Assembly: GCA_001829875.1 (NCBI GenBank) | Contig: MICN01000063.1 | Coordinates: 1-38,230 of the forward strand | Origin: Syntrophus sp. GWC2_56_31 | GTDB taxonomy: Bacteria; Desulfobacterota; Syntrophia; Syntrophales; UBA5619 | DNA length: 38,230 nt | Direction of reading: 5' to 3' | In this document: positions 8,708 to 17,040 of the stretch, piece by piece | How the letters are laid out: each line of letters opens with the position of its first letter | Numbering within the stretch: the stretch's first letter is position 1 | The notes under the pieces: generated by a model | What the model saw: the letters and a program-made list of their open reading frames with translations, nothing else | Told to the model about the DNA's origin: nothing | Database searches by the model: none | Program-made: the position numbers and the translations under genes

Positions 8708-8773
8708 TGATAAAGTAGTTTTTGTTCACACCGCTATAGCCGATTATGAAGGAATGCCACTCCTTAAAGAAAT

Positions 8774-10357
8774 CTAAAAACCGACGGCCTGACCGTCTTT
8801 CCGCGGGTCCGATGCGGCGCAGTAACCGTCCTGCAGGCGGTAGATGAGCTGAGCGCCACCGAAGACGGACGTCGGTGTCTCGGGCGCCAGGATATGACCC
8901 CTCCTTTGGAGTTCCTCCCGGATGGAAGGACTGAAAGCCTTCTCCAGCGCTAGAAGTGAGTCCTCGGTGATATACCATCGGGGGGCATCCGCAGCGCACT
9001 GAGGATTCTGATGACCCGCAATGATGCGAACCATCATCTGCACGTGCCCCTGGGCCTGCATATGGGCGCCCATGACGCCGAAACCCATCAGAGGGGCTCC
9101 TTCTTTCATCACAAATCCCGGAATAATCGTGTGATAAGGGCGCTTACCCCCGGCGACACAATTCGGATGCCCTTTTTCCAGGGTGAACCCGCGGCCGCGA
9201 TTCTGGAGGCTGATCCCGGTACCGGGAATGACAATCCCTGAACCAAACCCCTGGTAGTTGGACTGGATGTAAGAGACCATCATCCCCCCCTGATCGGCAG
9301 CCGTCAGATAGACAGTCCCGCCATCGGGGGGCGTTGCAGGAGCTGGAAACTGTGCACGGTCCATTTGGATGCTGCGAGCCCTCTCCTCCAGAAATGATCG
9401 ATCGAGAAGCGATGTGGGTTGCGCCTTCATCCAGCCCGGGTCGGCGATCTGCTGCCGCGCAAGGGAAAAGGCCATTTTCATCGCCTCGATCTGGAGGTGA
9501 ATGCCATCCGCAGAATCAACGGGATATTGGGCGATGGCGAGATGCTCCAGGATGCCCAGGGCGATCAGAACGTGGAGACCCTGGCAGTTGGGGGGGAGTT
9601 CGTGCAGCGTGACGCCCTGCCATTCCTGCGAGAGGGGTTTCACCCACTCCGAGCGGTGTTCGGCAAGATCATTTAGGGTTATGGCGCCGCCCGTTTTTGC
9701 TGCGTATGAGGTGATTTTCTCGGCGAGCTGACCCCGGTAAAAGGACTCACCGAAAGTCTCTGCGATTCCCTTCAGGGTGTCCGCCATTGCCTGAAACCGG
9801 AAAGCTTCACCCGCAAGCGGGGCGCGGCCGCCGGGAAGAAAGGCCGTGGCAAAATCGGGGTAGTCGACGTACAGTTCTGGTGCGGCGGACCATTTTACCG
9901 CGGTGATCGGGGAAACGAGAAAGCCGTCGGCGGCGTAACGGATGGCCGGTTCAAAAAGATCGACAAAAGGGAGTTTGCCGAATCTGCGGGAGAGCGAGAT
10001 CCAGACATCCACAGCGCCGGGCACCGTTACCGTATCCCAGCCGAGTTCGGGCATACGGGCTCTGCCGGAGAAGCGGGAGGGGTTCCATGCACCCGGCGAG
10101 CGCCCGGAACCGTTCAGACCGTACAGCTCCTTTCCGTCCCAGATGATGGCAAAGGCATCGCTGCCGATACCGTTGCTCGTCGGTTCGACAACGGTCAGGG
10201 TGATCGCGGTCGCAATGGCAGCATCGACGGCATTACCGCCGCGTGCCAACATCTGCAGGCCTGCCTGGGCGGCGAGGGGCTGTGATGTCGCCACCACATT
10301 CCGTGCAAAAATCGGCATCCTTTGCGACGGATAGGGAAAGGTCCAGCTAAGGGACAT
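8774..10357 (-). CDS. Gamma-glutamyltransferase family Ntn-hydrolase
   Basis: 527-aa member of the GGT family, which is made as a precursor and cuts itself to expose a catalytic threonine. Thr348 in DGGTVYLTAAD is the expected nucleophile and the first residue of the small subunit. GGNAVDAAIA near residue 40 and LPPNCQG near residue 255 are family hallmarks. There is no signal peptide, so it is probably cytoplasmic, unlike E. coli GGT. The substrate may be glutathione or another gamma-glutamyl or acyl compound; the sequence alone does not decide. The ATG at 10357 is the longest start. The thiol-redox pair 10383-10969 lies just upstream on the same strand, 25 bases away, so the three may form one transcript. 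Confidence 0.9.
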   Translation of the reverse strand: MSLSWTFPYPSQRMPIFARNVVATSQPLAAQAGLQMLARGGNAVDAAIATAITLTVVEPTSNGIGSDAFAIIWDGKELYGLNGSGRSPGAWNPSRFSGRARMPELGWDTVTVPGAVDVWISLSRRFGKLPFVDLFEPAIRYAADGFLVSPITAVKWSAAPELYVDYPDFATAFLPGGRAPLAGEAFRFQAMADTLKGIAETFGESFYRGQLAEKITSYAAKTGGAITLNDLAEHRSEWVKPLSQEWQGVTLHELPPNCQGLHVLIALGILEHLAIAQYPVDSADGIHLQIEAMKMAFSLARQQIADPGWMKAQPTSLLDRSFLEERARSIQMDRAQFPAPATPPDGGTVYLTAADQGGMMVSYIQSNYQGFGSGIVIPGTGISLQNRGRGFTLEKGHPNCVAGGKRPYHTIIPGFVMKEGAPLMGFGVMGAHMQAQGHVQMMVRIIAGHQNPQCAADAPRWYITEDSLLALEKAFSPSIREELQRRGHILAPETPTSVFGGAQLIYRLQDGYCAASDPRKDGQAVGF

Positions 10358-10382
10358 CGTTTATCTCCTCATGCAAAATGTA

Positions 10383-10721
10383 TTATAAGAGATCGAATTT
10401 ATCCGGAGGTCTCCGTTCCGGCACATAGACGGCCGGTATTTTTCCTTCGTTCCGGGCGGCGGAGACGTAAAGATTGCAGTAACAGCTGCCGTACTCGCGT
10501 ACGTCTGCTTCCCTGTATGCGCAGGGACAGATGATATCCCGATCCTGATCCCGGTCTCCGGCTGCGAGCCGGCAGGGACAGCACATGTACCCGTATCGCT
10601 TTCGGTTGGCCAGAAGTCCGGCCAGGATATCGTATACTTTCTCCCGATCCAGGCTGAAGGCGTATCCTTTCGGCTCCTGGATCCGTTTCAGCGTTTCGTA
10701 AAGCGCTTCGGGCGTCGTCAT
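10383..10721 (-). CDS. Ferredoxin:thioredoxin reductase catalytic subunit-like protein
   Basis: Transfers electrons from ferredoxin through a [4Fe-4S] cluster to a protein disulfide. The 112-aa protein has all six conserved cysteines as CPC (48, 50), CPC (65, 67) and CYC (80, 82), in the family order with EADVREYGSCYCNL. The start is the ATG at 10721, which overlaps the glutaredoxin stop by four bases (ATGA), indicating translational coupling. The frame continues upstream only as out-of-frame overlap with glutaredoxin. No variable (beta) subunit is seen, as is usual in non-cyanobacterial forms. The coupled glutaredoxin is its likely partner. Confidence 0.93.
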   Translation of the reverse strand: MTTPEALYETLKRIQEPKGYAFSLDREKVYDILAGLLANRKRYGYMCCPCRLAAGDRDQDRDIICPCAYREADVREYGSCYCNLYVSAARNEGKIPAVYVPERRPPDKFDLL

Positions 10722-10969
10722 ATCCCCAGTGCCTCGCGGATGGCAGGCTCGTTGAATCCGACGATGACCTTCTCTCCGATCAGAATAGTGGGGAAGCTGC
10801 ATGAAGGGTTGTGTTTTTTTACCTCCTCAATCGTGTCTTTCCTTTCGTCGCCGCTAAGGAGGTCTACGTCTTTGCATGTGTAGGCCACACCATGATCGGC
10901 CAGGAACTTCTTGGCTGCCTTGCAGTGACCGCAGGTACTCAGTGTGTAGATCTTTATCGGTTCACTCAT
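10718..10969 (-). CDS. Glutaredoxin-like protein
   Basis: 83-aa thioredoxin-fold protein with the redox motif CGHC (Cys13, Cys16) and the cis-proline segment SFPT at about residues 58-61. A strong AGGAGG lies 7 bases before the ATG. The stop overlaps the start of the FTR catalytic subunit gene. The arrangement suggests that FTR reduces this glutaredoxin with ferredoxin electrons instead of glutathione and NADPH; that is inference from context. Compared with classical CPYC glutaredoxins, the CGHC centre and missing glutathione-site signals suggest an NrdH or archaeal type. Confidence 0.92.
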   Translation of the reverse strand: MSEPIKIYTLSTCGHCKAAKKFLADHGVAYTCKDVDLLSGDERKDTIEEVKKHNPSCSFPTILIGEKVIVGFNEPAIREALGI

Positions 10970-11178
10970 ATCGGATCCTCCTGTCGGTTGAAGTGTCTTT
11001 ATGGATTGTTATCACTAAAAAGAAAAGGGGGTTTTGTCAAGAAAGAGTTTCATTGACAGAATGATGGAGGAGAGCAAGCAATTTATTCTTGACAACTTCC
11101 ACCTTCCCATCGTATGCGAAATCCGCCTTTGGTCGAAGATATCCAGGGATGTCATATTTTAAAAAATGAGGTCATACT
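10970..11178. promoter_or_regulatory. Divergent intergenic region between glutaredoxin and aminotransferase genes
   Basis: Three TTGACA hexamers occur in 209 bases: minus strand 11040-11035 (toward glutaredoxin) and plus strand 11053-11058 and 11089-11094 (toward the aminotransferase). The last has TATGCG (11113-11118) after an 18-base spacer, a poor -10. The minus-strand one lacks a good -10 at 16-18 bases. A GAGGT ribosome site (11168-11172) precedes the aminotransferase ATG. Confidence 0.35.
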
Positions 11179-12306
11179 ATGTCTCTTGCAATCAATGATC
11201 TGAATGTACCGCATCGGCTCCTTCTCGGCCCGGGTCCCAGCGCCGTTCATCCCCGCGTGCTTCGCACGATGAGCACTGCGCTTATCGGTTATCTTGACCC
11301 GGAATGGCTCACCCTGATGGATGAAGAACAGGCTCTTCTGAGGAGCGTTTTTCAAACCAAAAATAATCTGACTTTCCCTATTTCCGGGACAGGTAGTGCG
11401 GGTATGGAAACCGCCTTCTGCAATTTTGTAGAACCTGGGGATACGGTCGTCATCGGATGCAACGGCTATTTCAGTGAAAGAATGTGCGAAATGGCGCGGC
11501 TCTATGGCGCCAATGTGAAACGTATCGAAAAGCCCTGGGGCGGCGTTTTCACAAAAGAAGAGATCGAGACTGCGCTTATCGATAACAAACCGGTCAAGAT
11601 CCTCGCCCTGGTTCACGCGGAAACATCCACCGGCGCCCTTCAGCCGCTGCAGGGCATAGGGGATATTGTCCACCGGCACGGCGCCCTTTTCCTAATCGAT
11701 TGCGTCACTTCCCTCAGCGGCGTCCCTCTGAATATCGACGGCTGGGGCATTGATATCGCATTTAGCGCCTCGCAGAAGTGCCTGGGCTGCCCTCCCGGTC
11801 TCTCTCCTTTCACCGCCGGCGATCGTGCCTGCGAGGTTCTCCACCGTCGAAAAACCAGGGTACCCAACTGGTATCTCGACCTGACAATGATCGAGAAGTA
11901 CTGGAGCAATGAACGGGTATACCATCACACGCCTTCCACAACCCTTCATTACGGATTCCGCGAGGGGCTCCGGCTCGTTTTGGAGGAAGGGTTGGAAGAC
12001 CGCTGGTTCCGCCATCAGGCCATCGCCGAGTATCTGTGGGAAAAGATGGAGAACCTCGGACTGAAACTCTTCGTTCAGCGAGAGCGCCGCTTGCCGTCTC
12101 TAAGCACGGTCTGCGTACCCGATGGCGTTGATGACGCGACCGTTCGTGCGCGGTTGCGAGAGGCTTATAACATCGACATCGCAGGAGGCTTCGGCCCTCT
12201 TAAGGGAAAAATCTGGCGGGTGGGGCTGATGGGTTTCTCCAGCCGGAGGGAAAATGTGACCCTCCTTTCCGAGGCGCTCAGAGAAATTCTCCATGGAAAG
12301 AACTGA
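11179..12306 (+). CDS. Class V aminotransferase (alanine-glyoxylate / serine-pyruvate type)
   Basis: PLP enzyme moving amino groups between small amino acids and 2-oxo acids, most likely alanine or serine with glyoxylate or pyruvate. The 375-aa protein starts with LLLGPGPSAVHPRVL, the family hallmark, has GTGSAGMETAF for cofactor phosphate binding, and Lys200 in SASQKCLGCPPG as the expected Schiff-base lysine. GAGGT lies 6 bases before the ATG. The exact substrates cannot be read from the sequence; phosphoserine or ureidoglycine transaminases of the same fold are alternatives. It stands alone, ahead of the fusA promoter. Confidence 0.9.
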   Translation: MSLAINDLNVPHRLLLGPGPSAVHPRVLRTMSTALIGYLDPEWLTLMDEEQALLRSVFQTKNNLTFPISGTGSAGMETAFCNFVEPGDTVVIGCNGYFSERMCEMARLYGANVKRIEKPWGGVFTKEEIETALIDNKPVKILALVHAETSTGALQPLQGIGDIVHRHGALFLIDCVTSLSGVPLNIDGWGIDIAFSASQKCLGCPPGLSPFTAGDRACEVLHRRKTRVPNWYLDLTMIEKYWSNERVYHHTPSTTLHYGFREGLRLVLEEGLEDRWFRHQAIAEYLWEKMENLGLKLFVQRERRLPSLSTVCVPDGVDDATVRARLREAYNIDIAGGFGPLKGKIWRVGLMGFSSRRENVTLLSEALREILHGKN

Positions 12307-12387
12307 AAGGACAATTTTCCCAACCGGAGAATAGTCTCATTTCTAAGCAGCTCTAAGCGGTTGCCTGCAAAAAATCGAAATAATCTC

Positions 12388-12416
12388 TTGACAATCGTTA
12401 CATAATTATATATTCT
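12388..12416 (+). promoter_or_regulatory. Promoter of fusA and the downstream ATPase gene
   Basis: TTGACA (12388-12393), a 17-base AT-rich spacer and TATTCT (12411-12416). Transcription would start near 12423, giving a leader of about 120 bases before fusA. Confidence 0.65.
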
Positions 12417-12450
12417 AACAGGTAGAAAGCGATGGTGTCATCAACAGTGG

Positions 12451-12491
12451 ATCCCCCATCTGGTGTGACTTGCCCAAATGAGGGATTTTTT
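12451..12491 (+). terminator. Terminator-like hairpin in the fusA leader (possible attenuator)
   Basis: ATCCCCCAT (12451-12459) pairs with ATGAGGGAT (12478-12486) with one mismatch, followed by a T6 run (12486-12491). It lies after the fusA promoter and before the fusA start. Upstream GATGG (12431-12435) is complementary to CCATC (12456-12460) and could form a competing stem. It may instead simply end the aminotransferase transcript. Confidence 0.45.
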
Positions 12492-12544
12492 ATTAAGTAC
12501 AAGTGAAGTGACCGTGCGTTCATTTCCAGCATGAAGGAAAAAGT

Positions 12545-14638
12545 ATGACGAACAAGCTTGAAAATGTCAGAAACATAGGAATCAGCGCCCACATCGACTC
12601 GGGGAAAACCACACTAACCGAGCGGATACTCTTTTATACCAAGCGCATTCACGCCATCCACGACGTCAAGGGAAAAGACGGCGTCGGCGCCACGATGGAT
12701 TCCATGGAGTTAGAGAGGGAGCGCGGCATCACCATCGCTTCGGCAGCCACATTCTGCGAATGGCAGGAACATGAAATCAACATCATCGACACCCCCGGGC
12801 ATGTGGATTTTACCATCGAAGTCGAACGGTCCCTCCGGGTGCTGGACGGCGCCGTTCTTGTCCTCTGTTCTGTCGGCGGTGTCCAGTCGCAATCCATTAC
12901 CGTCGATCTGCAGATGAAACGCTATAAGGTCCCCTGCATCGCATTCATCAACAAATGCGATCGGAACGGCGCCGATCCCTACCGTGTGATCGGTCAGCTT
13001 CGCACCAAATTGGGTCACAACGCCGTCGCCCTGCAGATCCCGATCGGGCTGGAAACAGACTTCAACGGTGTAATCGATCTTCTGACCATGAAGGCAGTCT
13101 ATTTCGATGGAGACAATGGCGAGCGTGTCCGGATCGAGGATATTCCGCCGGATTTGCTGGCAGAGGCTCGCAAGAAACGCGAAGAGATGATCGAAGCCGC
13201 AACGATGTTTTCCGACGAATTGATGGAGATCGTCCTGGCGGAGAAGGCGATTCCGGATTCCCTGATCATCGAGGCGATTCGCCGAGGTACCCTGGAGAGG
13301 AAGCTGACACCCGTTTTGGTCGGATCGGCATATAAGAACAAGGGCGTCCAGCCGCTTTTGGATGCGGTGACCCGCTATCTTCCCTGTCCTTCGGATGTTG
13401 AAAACACCGCGCTTGACATCGATAACAACGAGGCCAGAATTGTCCTTGAGGCCGATCCCTCAAAACCGATCGCGGCCCTTGCCTTTAAACTGGAAGACGG
13501 TCATTACGGTCAACTCACTTATGTGCGAGTGTATCAGGGAACATTGGCTAAAGGATCTGTGATCGTCAACTCCAGAACCGGAAAAAAAGTGAAGGTGGGA
13601 CGCGTGGTCCGCATGCATGCCGATCAGATGGAGGATATCGAGGCGATATCCTCCGGTTATATAGGGGCGCTGTTTGGAATCGAGTGCGCCTCAGGCGACA
13701 CCTTTGTTTCCCCTGGTAGAAATCTGACCATGACCTCGATGTTCGTCCCGGAACCGGTCATCTCGCTCGCCATCTTCCCCAAGGACAACAAGTCGCAGAT
13801 CAACATGTCCAAAGCCCTGAACCGTTTCACGAAGGAGGACCCCACGTTCCGCACCCATGTGGATGATGAGACAAGTGAAACGATCATAGAGGGGATGGGT
13901 GAGCTCCATCTGGAAATCTATGTCGAACGGATGAAACGCGAATACAGCGCAGAAGTGGAGACGGGGAAGCCACGGGTAGCCTATCGAGAAACAATCACGC
14001 AGAAGGCGGAATTCAACTATACCCATAAGAAACAAACCGGAGGGTCCGGTCAATACGGGCGCGTGGCCGGCTATATGGAACCGATCACAGAAGAACCGGA
14101 GGACTTCCTGTTCATTAACGAGGTCAGAGGGGGATCCATTCCCACCCAATTTATCGCCGCCTGTGAAAAGGGCTTCCGGCAGAGCATTGTCAAGGGTCCT
14201 AAAATGGAGTTTCCGGTGACCGGGGTAAAGGTCGTCATCAACGACGGCGCTTCGCATGCCGTGGATTCCTCCGATATGGCTTTTCAGGCTGCCGCACGAG
14301 GGGCATTTCGTGAGGGATACGCCAAGGCCAAGCCGGTGGTCCATGAACCGATCATGAAGGTGGTAGTAGAGTCTCCGACCGAATTTCAGGGGTCGGTGAT
14401 GGGACTTCTCAATCAGCGACGGGGGATGATCGTCGGGGCACAGGATGAAGGAGCGATGACCGTCGTCGAAGCACAAGTTCCCCTGGGCGAGATGTTCGGT
14501 TTTTCAACGGTATTGAGATCCGCCACCCAGGGAAAGGCCCAGTACACCATGGAATTTGCCCTTTACAGGCAGGTGCCGCAGTCGATCGCGGAGCAGATTG
14601 CGGAAGAGGTGGCGTTGAGGAAAAGAAGCGCAGCATGA
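12545..14638 (+). CDS. fusA: Elongation factor G, mitochondrial EFG1-like (spdEFG1) subfamily
   Basis: GTPase that drives tRNA-mRNA translocation on the ribosome. At 697 aa it has the normal EF-G domains: the P-loop [10 protein letters not shown] (from residue 15), switch [14 protein letters not shown], and NKCD (guanine recognition), then domains II-V. The segments [51 protein letters not shown] and [16 protein letters not shown] read much more like human mitochondrial EFG1 than like E. coli EF-G. That suggests the spirochaete/planctomycete/delta subfamily described by Atkinson and Baldauf. It is not in a str operon (no rpsL, rpsG or tuf nearby). It has its own promoter, and its stop overlaps the next frame's first ATG. 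Another EF-G gene (spdEFG2) probably exists elsewhere. Confidence 0.94.
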   Translation: MTNKLENVRNIGISAHIDSGKTTLTERILFYTKRIHAIHDVKGKDGVGATMDSMELERERGITIASAATFCEWQEHEINIIDTPGHVDFTIEVERSLRVLDGAVLVLCSVGGVQSQSITVDLQMKRYKVPCIAFINKCDRNGADPYRVIGQLRTKLGHNAVALQIPIGLETDFNGVIDLLTMKAVYFDGDNGERVRIEDIPPDLLAEARKKREEMIEAATMFSDELMEIVLAEKAIPDSLIIEAIRRGTLERKLTPVLVGSAYKNKGVQPLLDAVTRYLPCPSDVENTALDIDNNEARIVLEADPSKPIAALAFKLEDGHYGQLTYVRVYQGTLAKGSVIVNSRTGKKVKVGRVVRMHADQMEDIEAISSGYIGALFGIECASGDTFVSPGRNLTMTSMFVPEPVISLAIFPKDNKSQINMSKALNRFTKEDPTFRTHVDDETSETIIEGMGELHLEIYVERMKREYSAEVETGKPRVAYRETITQKAEFNYTHKKQTGGSGQYGRVAGYMEPITEEPEDFLFINEVRGGSIPTQFIAACEKGFRQSIVKGPKMEFPVTGVKVVINDGASHAVDSSDMAFQAAARGAFREGYAKAKPVVHEPIMKVVVESPTEFQGSVMGLLNQRRGMIVGAQDEGAMTVVEAQVPLGEMFGFSTVLRSATQGKAQYTMEFALYRQVPQSIAEQIAEEVALRKRSAA

Positions 14639-14712
14639 GCTCCGGGGCATCCGTCCTTGTCATTCCCTGGCCTGCCGGGCGGACAATCAAACTCAAAGAC
14701 AGGAATATCGAT

Positions 14713-15414
14713 ATGATAAAACAAGAATTGATTCTTCGTAATCCGCTTGGGTATCTGGGTTTTGAAACGGAAGACATCCTCCCCGCCGGAAAATTCGGCG
14801 CCGTTCTTGCCCATGCGGGTGTCGGAAAAACGGCACTTCTGGTCCAACTCGCCCTGAACAGTATGCTCAGGAGCAGGAACGTTCTCCATGTCAGCCTGCA
14901 AGACCCGGTAAACAAAGTCACCCTCTGGTATGGGGAACTCTTCAATCATCTCGCAAGTCAATTTGAAGGGGCACAGATCAACAAACTCTGGGATGCCATT
15001 TTGCCCCATCGGTTCATCATGACTTTCCGTGTAGAGAGCTTCACTGTTCCAAAGCTCGAAGAAAGGCTTAACGACATCACCGAGCAGGGTATATTCAAAC
15101 CGGAGATGATCATCGTCGACGGGTTTCACTTTGATTCTCCCATGCGGCCCGCCTTGGTCGCCCTGAAGACACTTGCAGGGAAGAACGGAATGCATGTCTG
15201 GTTTACCGTCCATACACACAGTAATGAAAAACCGGGCCTGGACGGACTTCCCCCATCATTTCTGCCGCTGGCCGACCTGTTTGATCTCATTTTGGAGCTG
15301 CAGACCGAACATGCGAATGTCCATATCAAACTGATCAGGGGTCTTTCTTCCGCCTCTCCTACGGCCAATTTGCTTCTCGATCCGTCGACCATGCTGATCA
15401 AAAATCCTTCATAA
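14713..15414 (+). CDS. P-loop (RecA/KaiC-like) ATPase of unknown function
   Basis: 233-aa predicted cytoplasmic ATPase. The Walker A motif AHAGVGKT is at residues 33-40, and a Walker B-like MIIVDGF follows about 100 residues later. NVLHVSLQDPVNKV after the first helix is typical of RecA/DnaB/KaiC-fold proteins. I chose ATG 14713, with AGGAA 7 bases upstream. The frame also runs back to an ATG at 14635 that overlaps the fusA stop by four bases; that would add 26 residues of low-complexity start. Either way it directly follows fusA and is probably co-transcribed. It overlaps the end of the convergent radical SAM gene by six bases. Its role is unknown; context hints at a link to translation. Confidence 0.8.
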   Translation: MIKQELILRNPLGYLGFETEDILPAGKFGAVLAHAGVGKTALLVQLALNSMLRSRNVLHVSLQDPVNKVTLWYGELFNHLASQFEGAQINKLWDAILPHRFIMTFRVESFTVPKLEERLNDITEQGIFKPEMIIVDGFHFDSPMRPALVALKTLAGKNGMHVWFTVHTHSNEKPGLDGLPPSFLPLADLFDLILELQTEHANVHIKLIRGLSSASPTANLLLDPSTMLIKNPS

Positions 15415-16782
15415 TCTATCGCGCTGAAGATCAAGATCCGGTTTTCGACACATGAGTTTCAGCGTCTGGACCATCTCATAGGTGAGAGAGTCGTTCCGGC
15501 AGGGAAGAAGGGTATTGTTCTGGAATAGAAGCTCCTCCGTGATAGGGTAGGGCGAGGCATCCATGGCCTCCTTCCAGAGCCCGGTTCCCGGAACAGGGGA
15601 ATATTCGGCAATGATCGGACGCGCCCCGCAGGATAGAACAAAAAGGATACTTTCCTTCACCTCTTCGGCCGATTGTCCTGGCAGACCGCAAAGAAGATAC
15701 ACTCCAATTTCATCACCGCGGTAACCGGCGCGTTTCAGGCAAACAACAGCTTCTATCAATTCCCGATTATCGACCTTGCCGCCGGTTGATCTCTGGCGCA
15801 GGTCATCGGACGTCTCAAACCCGAAACGGATCGTCTTGAAACCCGCCTTAAACATGAGATTGCTGAGCTCAGGGGTGATATCCCGCAGATGAAGCCCGTT
15901 GGGACAATGAAATCGAGTCGGCAGGTTCCTTCGAATCAACTCCTTTAAAAGCGGAATTGCCATGCCGGGAGGATCAATGAGAAGGGCATCGTCATAGAAT
16001 GAAAAATGTCTGATCCCCAGACGCGAGTGCCAGTGTTCTATTTCATCGGCTACCCGGATGGGATCTCGTCTCCGAAATTGGTTGTTGATCAGGTGAGAGG
16101 CACAATAGCTGCACCGGTATGGACAGCCTCGAGAGGCCATGATTGGAACCTGATCGGGATGACGGATAAGATCGAAAGCAGGGTAGGGGTGCGAATCCAG
16201 ATTATTATGGTCCGGGAGAAAACGCATGTCCTGATGAAAAAGATTTTTCATTAAAGCGGGTATCGTAAGTTCAGCGGGTCCGGGCAAAACATATTCCGCT
16301 CCAGATTTTGAAGCGTGTTCCGGACAGAGCGTGACATAATTCCCACCCAGAACAACAGGTACACCGGGAAATGCCTGATGGACAAGACGAACCGTTGCAA
16401 AAACAGCCGGATACCAATATGTCATCATCGATGTCATCATCACGATATCCGGGACGGGTATCGACTTCAATGATCTCAAAAAATGATACGGTGTCATCCC
16501 GTAGGAGTAAAAATGTCTTCGAACATCTTTTAAGCAATCGGGTTTTTGGATGAGATGTCGAAGATATGTCCCTTCACCGGTTGGTTTCCTTTTTGGCTTC
16601 AAGTTCTCTTGCCCATTGTGGAAATCAACCGGATAAGGATCCAGGCAATCGATAAAAAACAGATCGGCGCCGTTCATTCTCAGAAGAGAAGCCAAATAGA
16701 GAAGGCCAATCGGTTTATTCCAGAAGTCATAGGCGGAAAAATCATATATCCAGGGATTGATAAGAAGGACTTTGCTCATCAT
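15409..16782 (-). CDS. B12-binding-type radical SAM protein
   Basis: 457-aa enzyme of the B12-binding/radical SAM group (BchE/P-methylase-like architecture). The N-terminal ~190 residues (VLLINPW, then KPIGLLYLASLLR) form a cobalamin-binding-like fold. The radical SAM motif CPYRCSYC has Cys220, Cys224 and Cys227. YDDALLI and RFGFETSDD further on are usual TIM-barrel segments. The classical DxHxxG cobalamin signature is not visible, so B12 may not be bound. The substrate is unknown. Two ATGs stand together at the start (16782 and 16779), with no strong ribosome site. It is divergent from the HTH/cyclase gene and tail-to-tail with the ATPase gene. Confidence 0.85.
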   Translation of the reverse strand: MMSKVLLINPWIYDFSAYDFWNKPIGLLYLASLLRMNGADLFFIDCLDPYPVDFHNGQENLKPKRKPTGEGTYLRHLIQKPDCLKDVRRHFYSYGMTPYHFLRSLKSIPVPDIVMMTSMMTYWYPAVFATVRLVHQAFPGVPVVLGGNYVTLCPEHASKSGAEYVLPGPAELTIPALMKNLFHQDMRFLPDHNNLDSHPYPAFDLIRHPDQVPIMASRGCPYRCSYCASHLINNQFRRRDPIRVADEIEHWHSRLGIRHFSFYDDALLIDPPGMAIPLLKELIRRNLPTRFHCPNGLHLRDITPELSNLMFKAGFKTIRFGFETSDDLRQRSTGGKVDNRELIEAVVCLKRAGYRGDEIGVYLLCGLPGQSAEEVKESILFVLSCGARPIIAEYSPVPGTGLWKEAMDASPYPITEELLFQNNTLLPCRNDSLTYEMVQTLKLMCRKPDLDLQRDRL

Positions 16783-16842
16783 ACATGATCAATAGCACAT
16801 ATTCACCGGCCTGACAATCATCACGGCAACTCCAGTCATAAA

Positions 16843-16979
16843 CATTATGTAATACATTATATTGTACTGTATATCATTATGTTTTATAGATTATATTTAA
16901 TAATGTATAAGTTATTCCAACAAACATGTATTAGACAGTATAAGCCACTCTTGACAATTGTATTTATACAGTATATACA
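16843..16979 (+). promoter_or_regulatory. AT-rich promoter region with palindromes, upstream of the HTH/cyclase gene
   Basis: The core promoter is TTGACA (16951-16956), a 17-base spacer and TATACA (16974-16979). The spacer contains a palindrome TGTAT-TT-ATACA (16959-16970). A second one, ATGTA-A-TACAT, lies at 16847-16857. ACAGTATA occurs at 16935-16942 and 16968-16975 (33 bases apart), and CATTATGT at 16843-16850 and 16875-16882 (32 bases apart). These look like repeated regulator sites, spaced about three helical turns. Confidence 0.6.
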
Positions 16980-17040
16980 AAACAGAGTGCCGTCAATACG
17001 CGGGAGGACATCCGGACAGTCTCTGCAAGGGGGGGATAAA

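Noticed and set aside
9942-10334. 130-codon plus-strand frame across the GGT-like gene
   Set aside because: The minus-strand GGT frame has family motifs throughout; the plus frame has none.
12421-12475. Resemblance of the fusA leader (GCGATGGTGT) to a fluoride riboswitch
   Set aside because: The flanking GGCG/CGCC stem and the distal GACACC partner of that class are missing.
12432-12506. 24-codon leader-peptide frame before fusA (MVSSTVDPPS start)
   Set aside because: The only Shine-Dalgarno-like bases sit at or before the predicted transcript start, and no codon run suggests attenuation by a specific amino acid.
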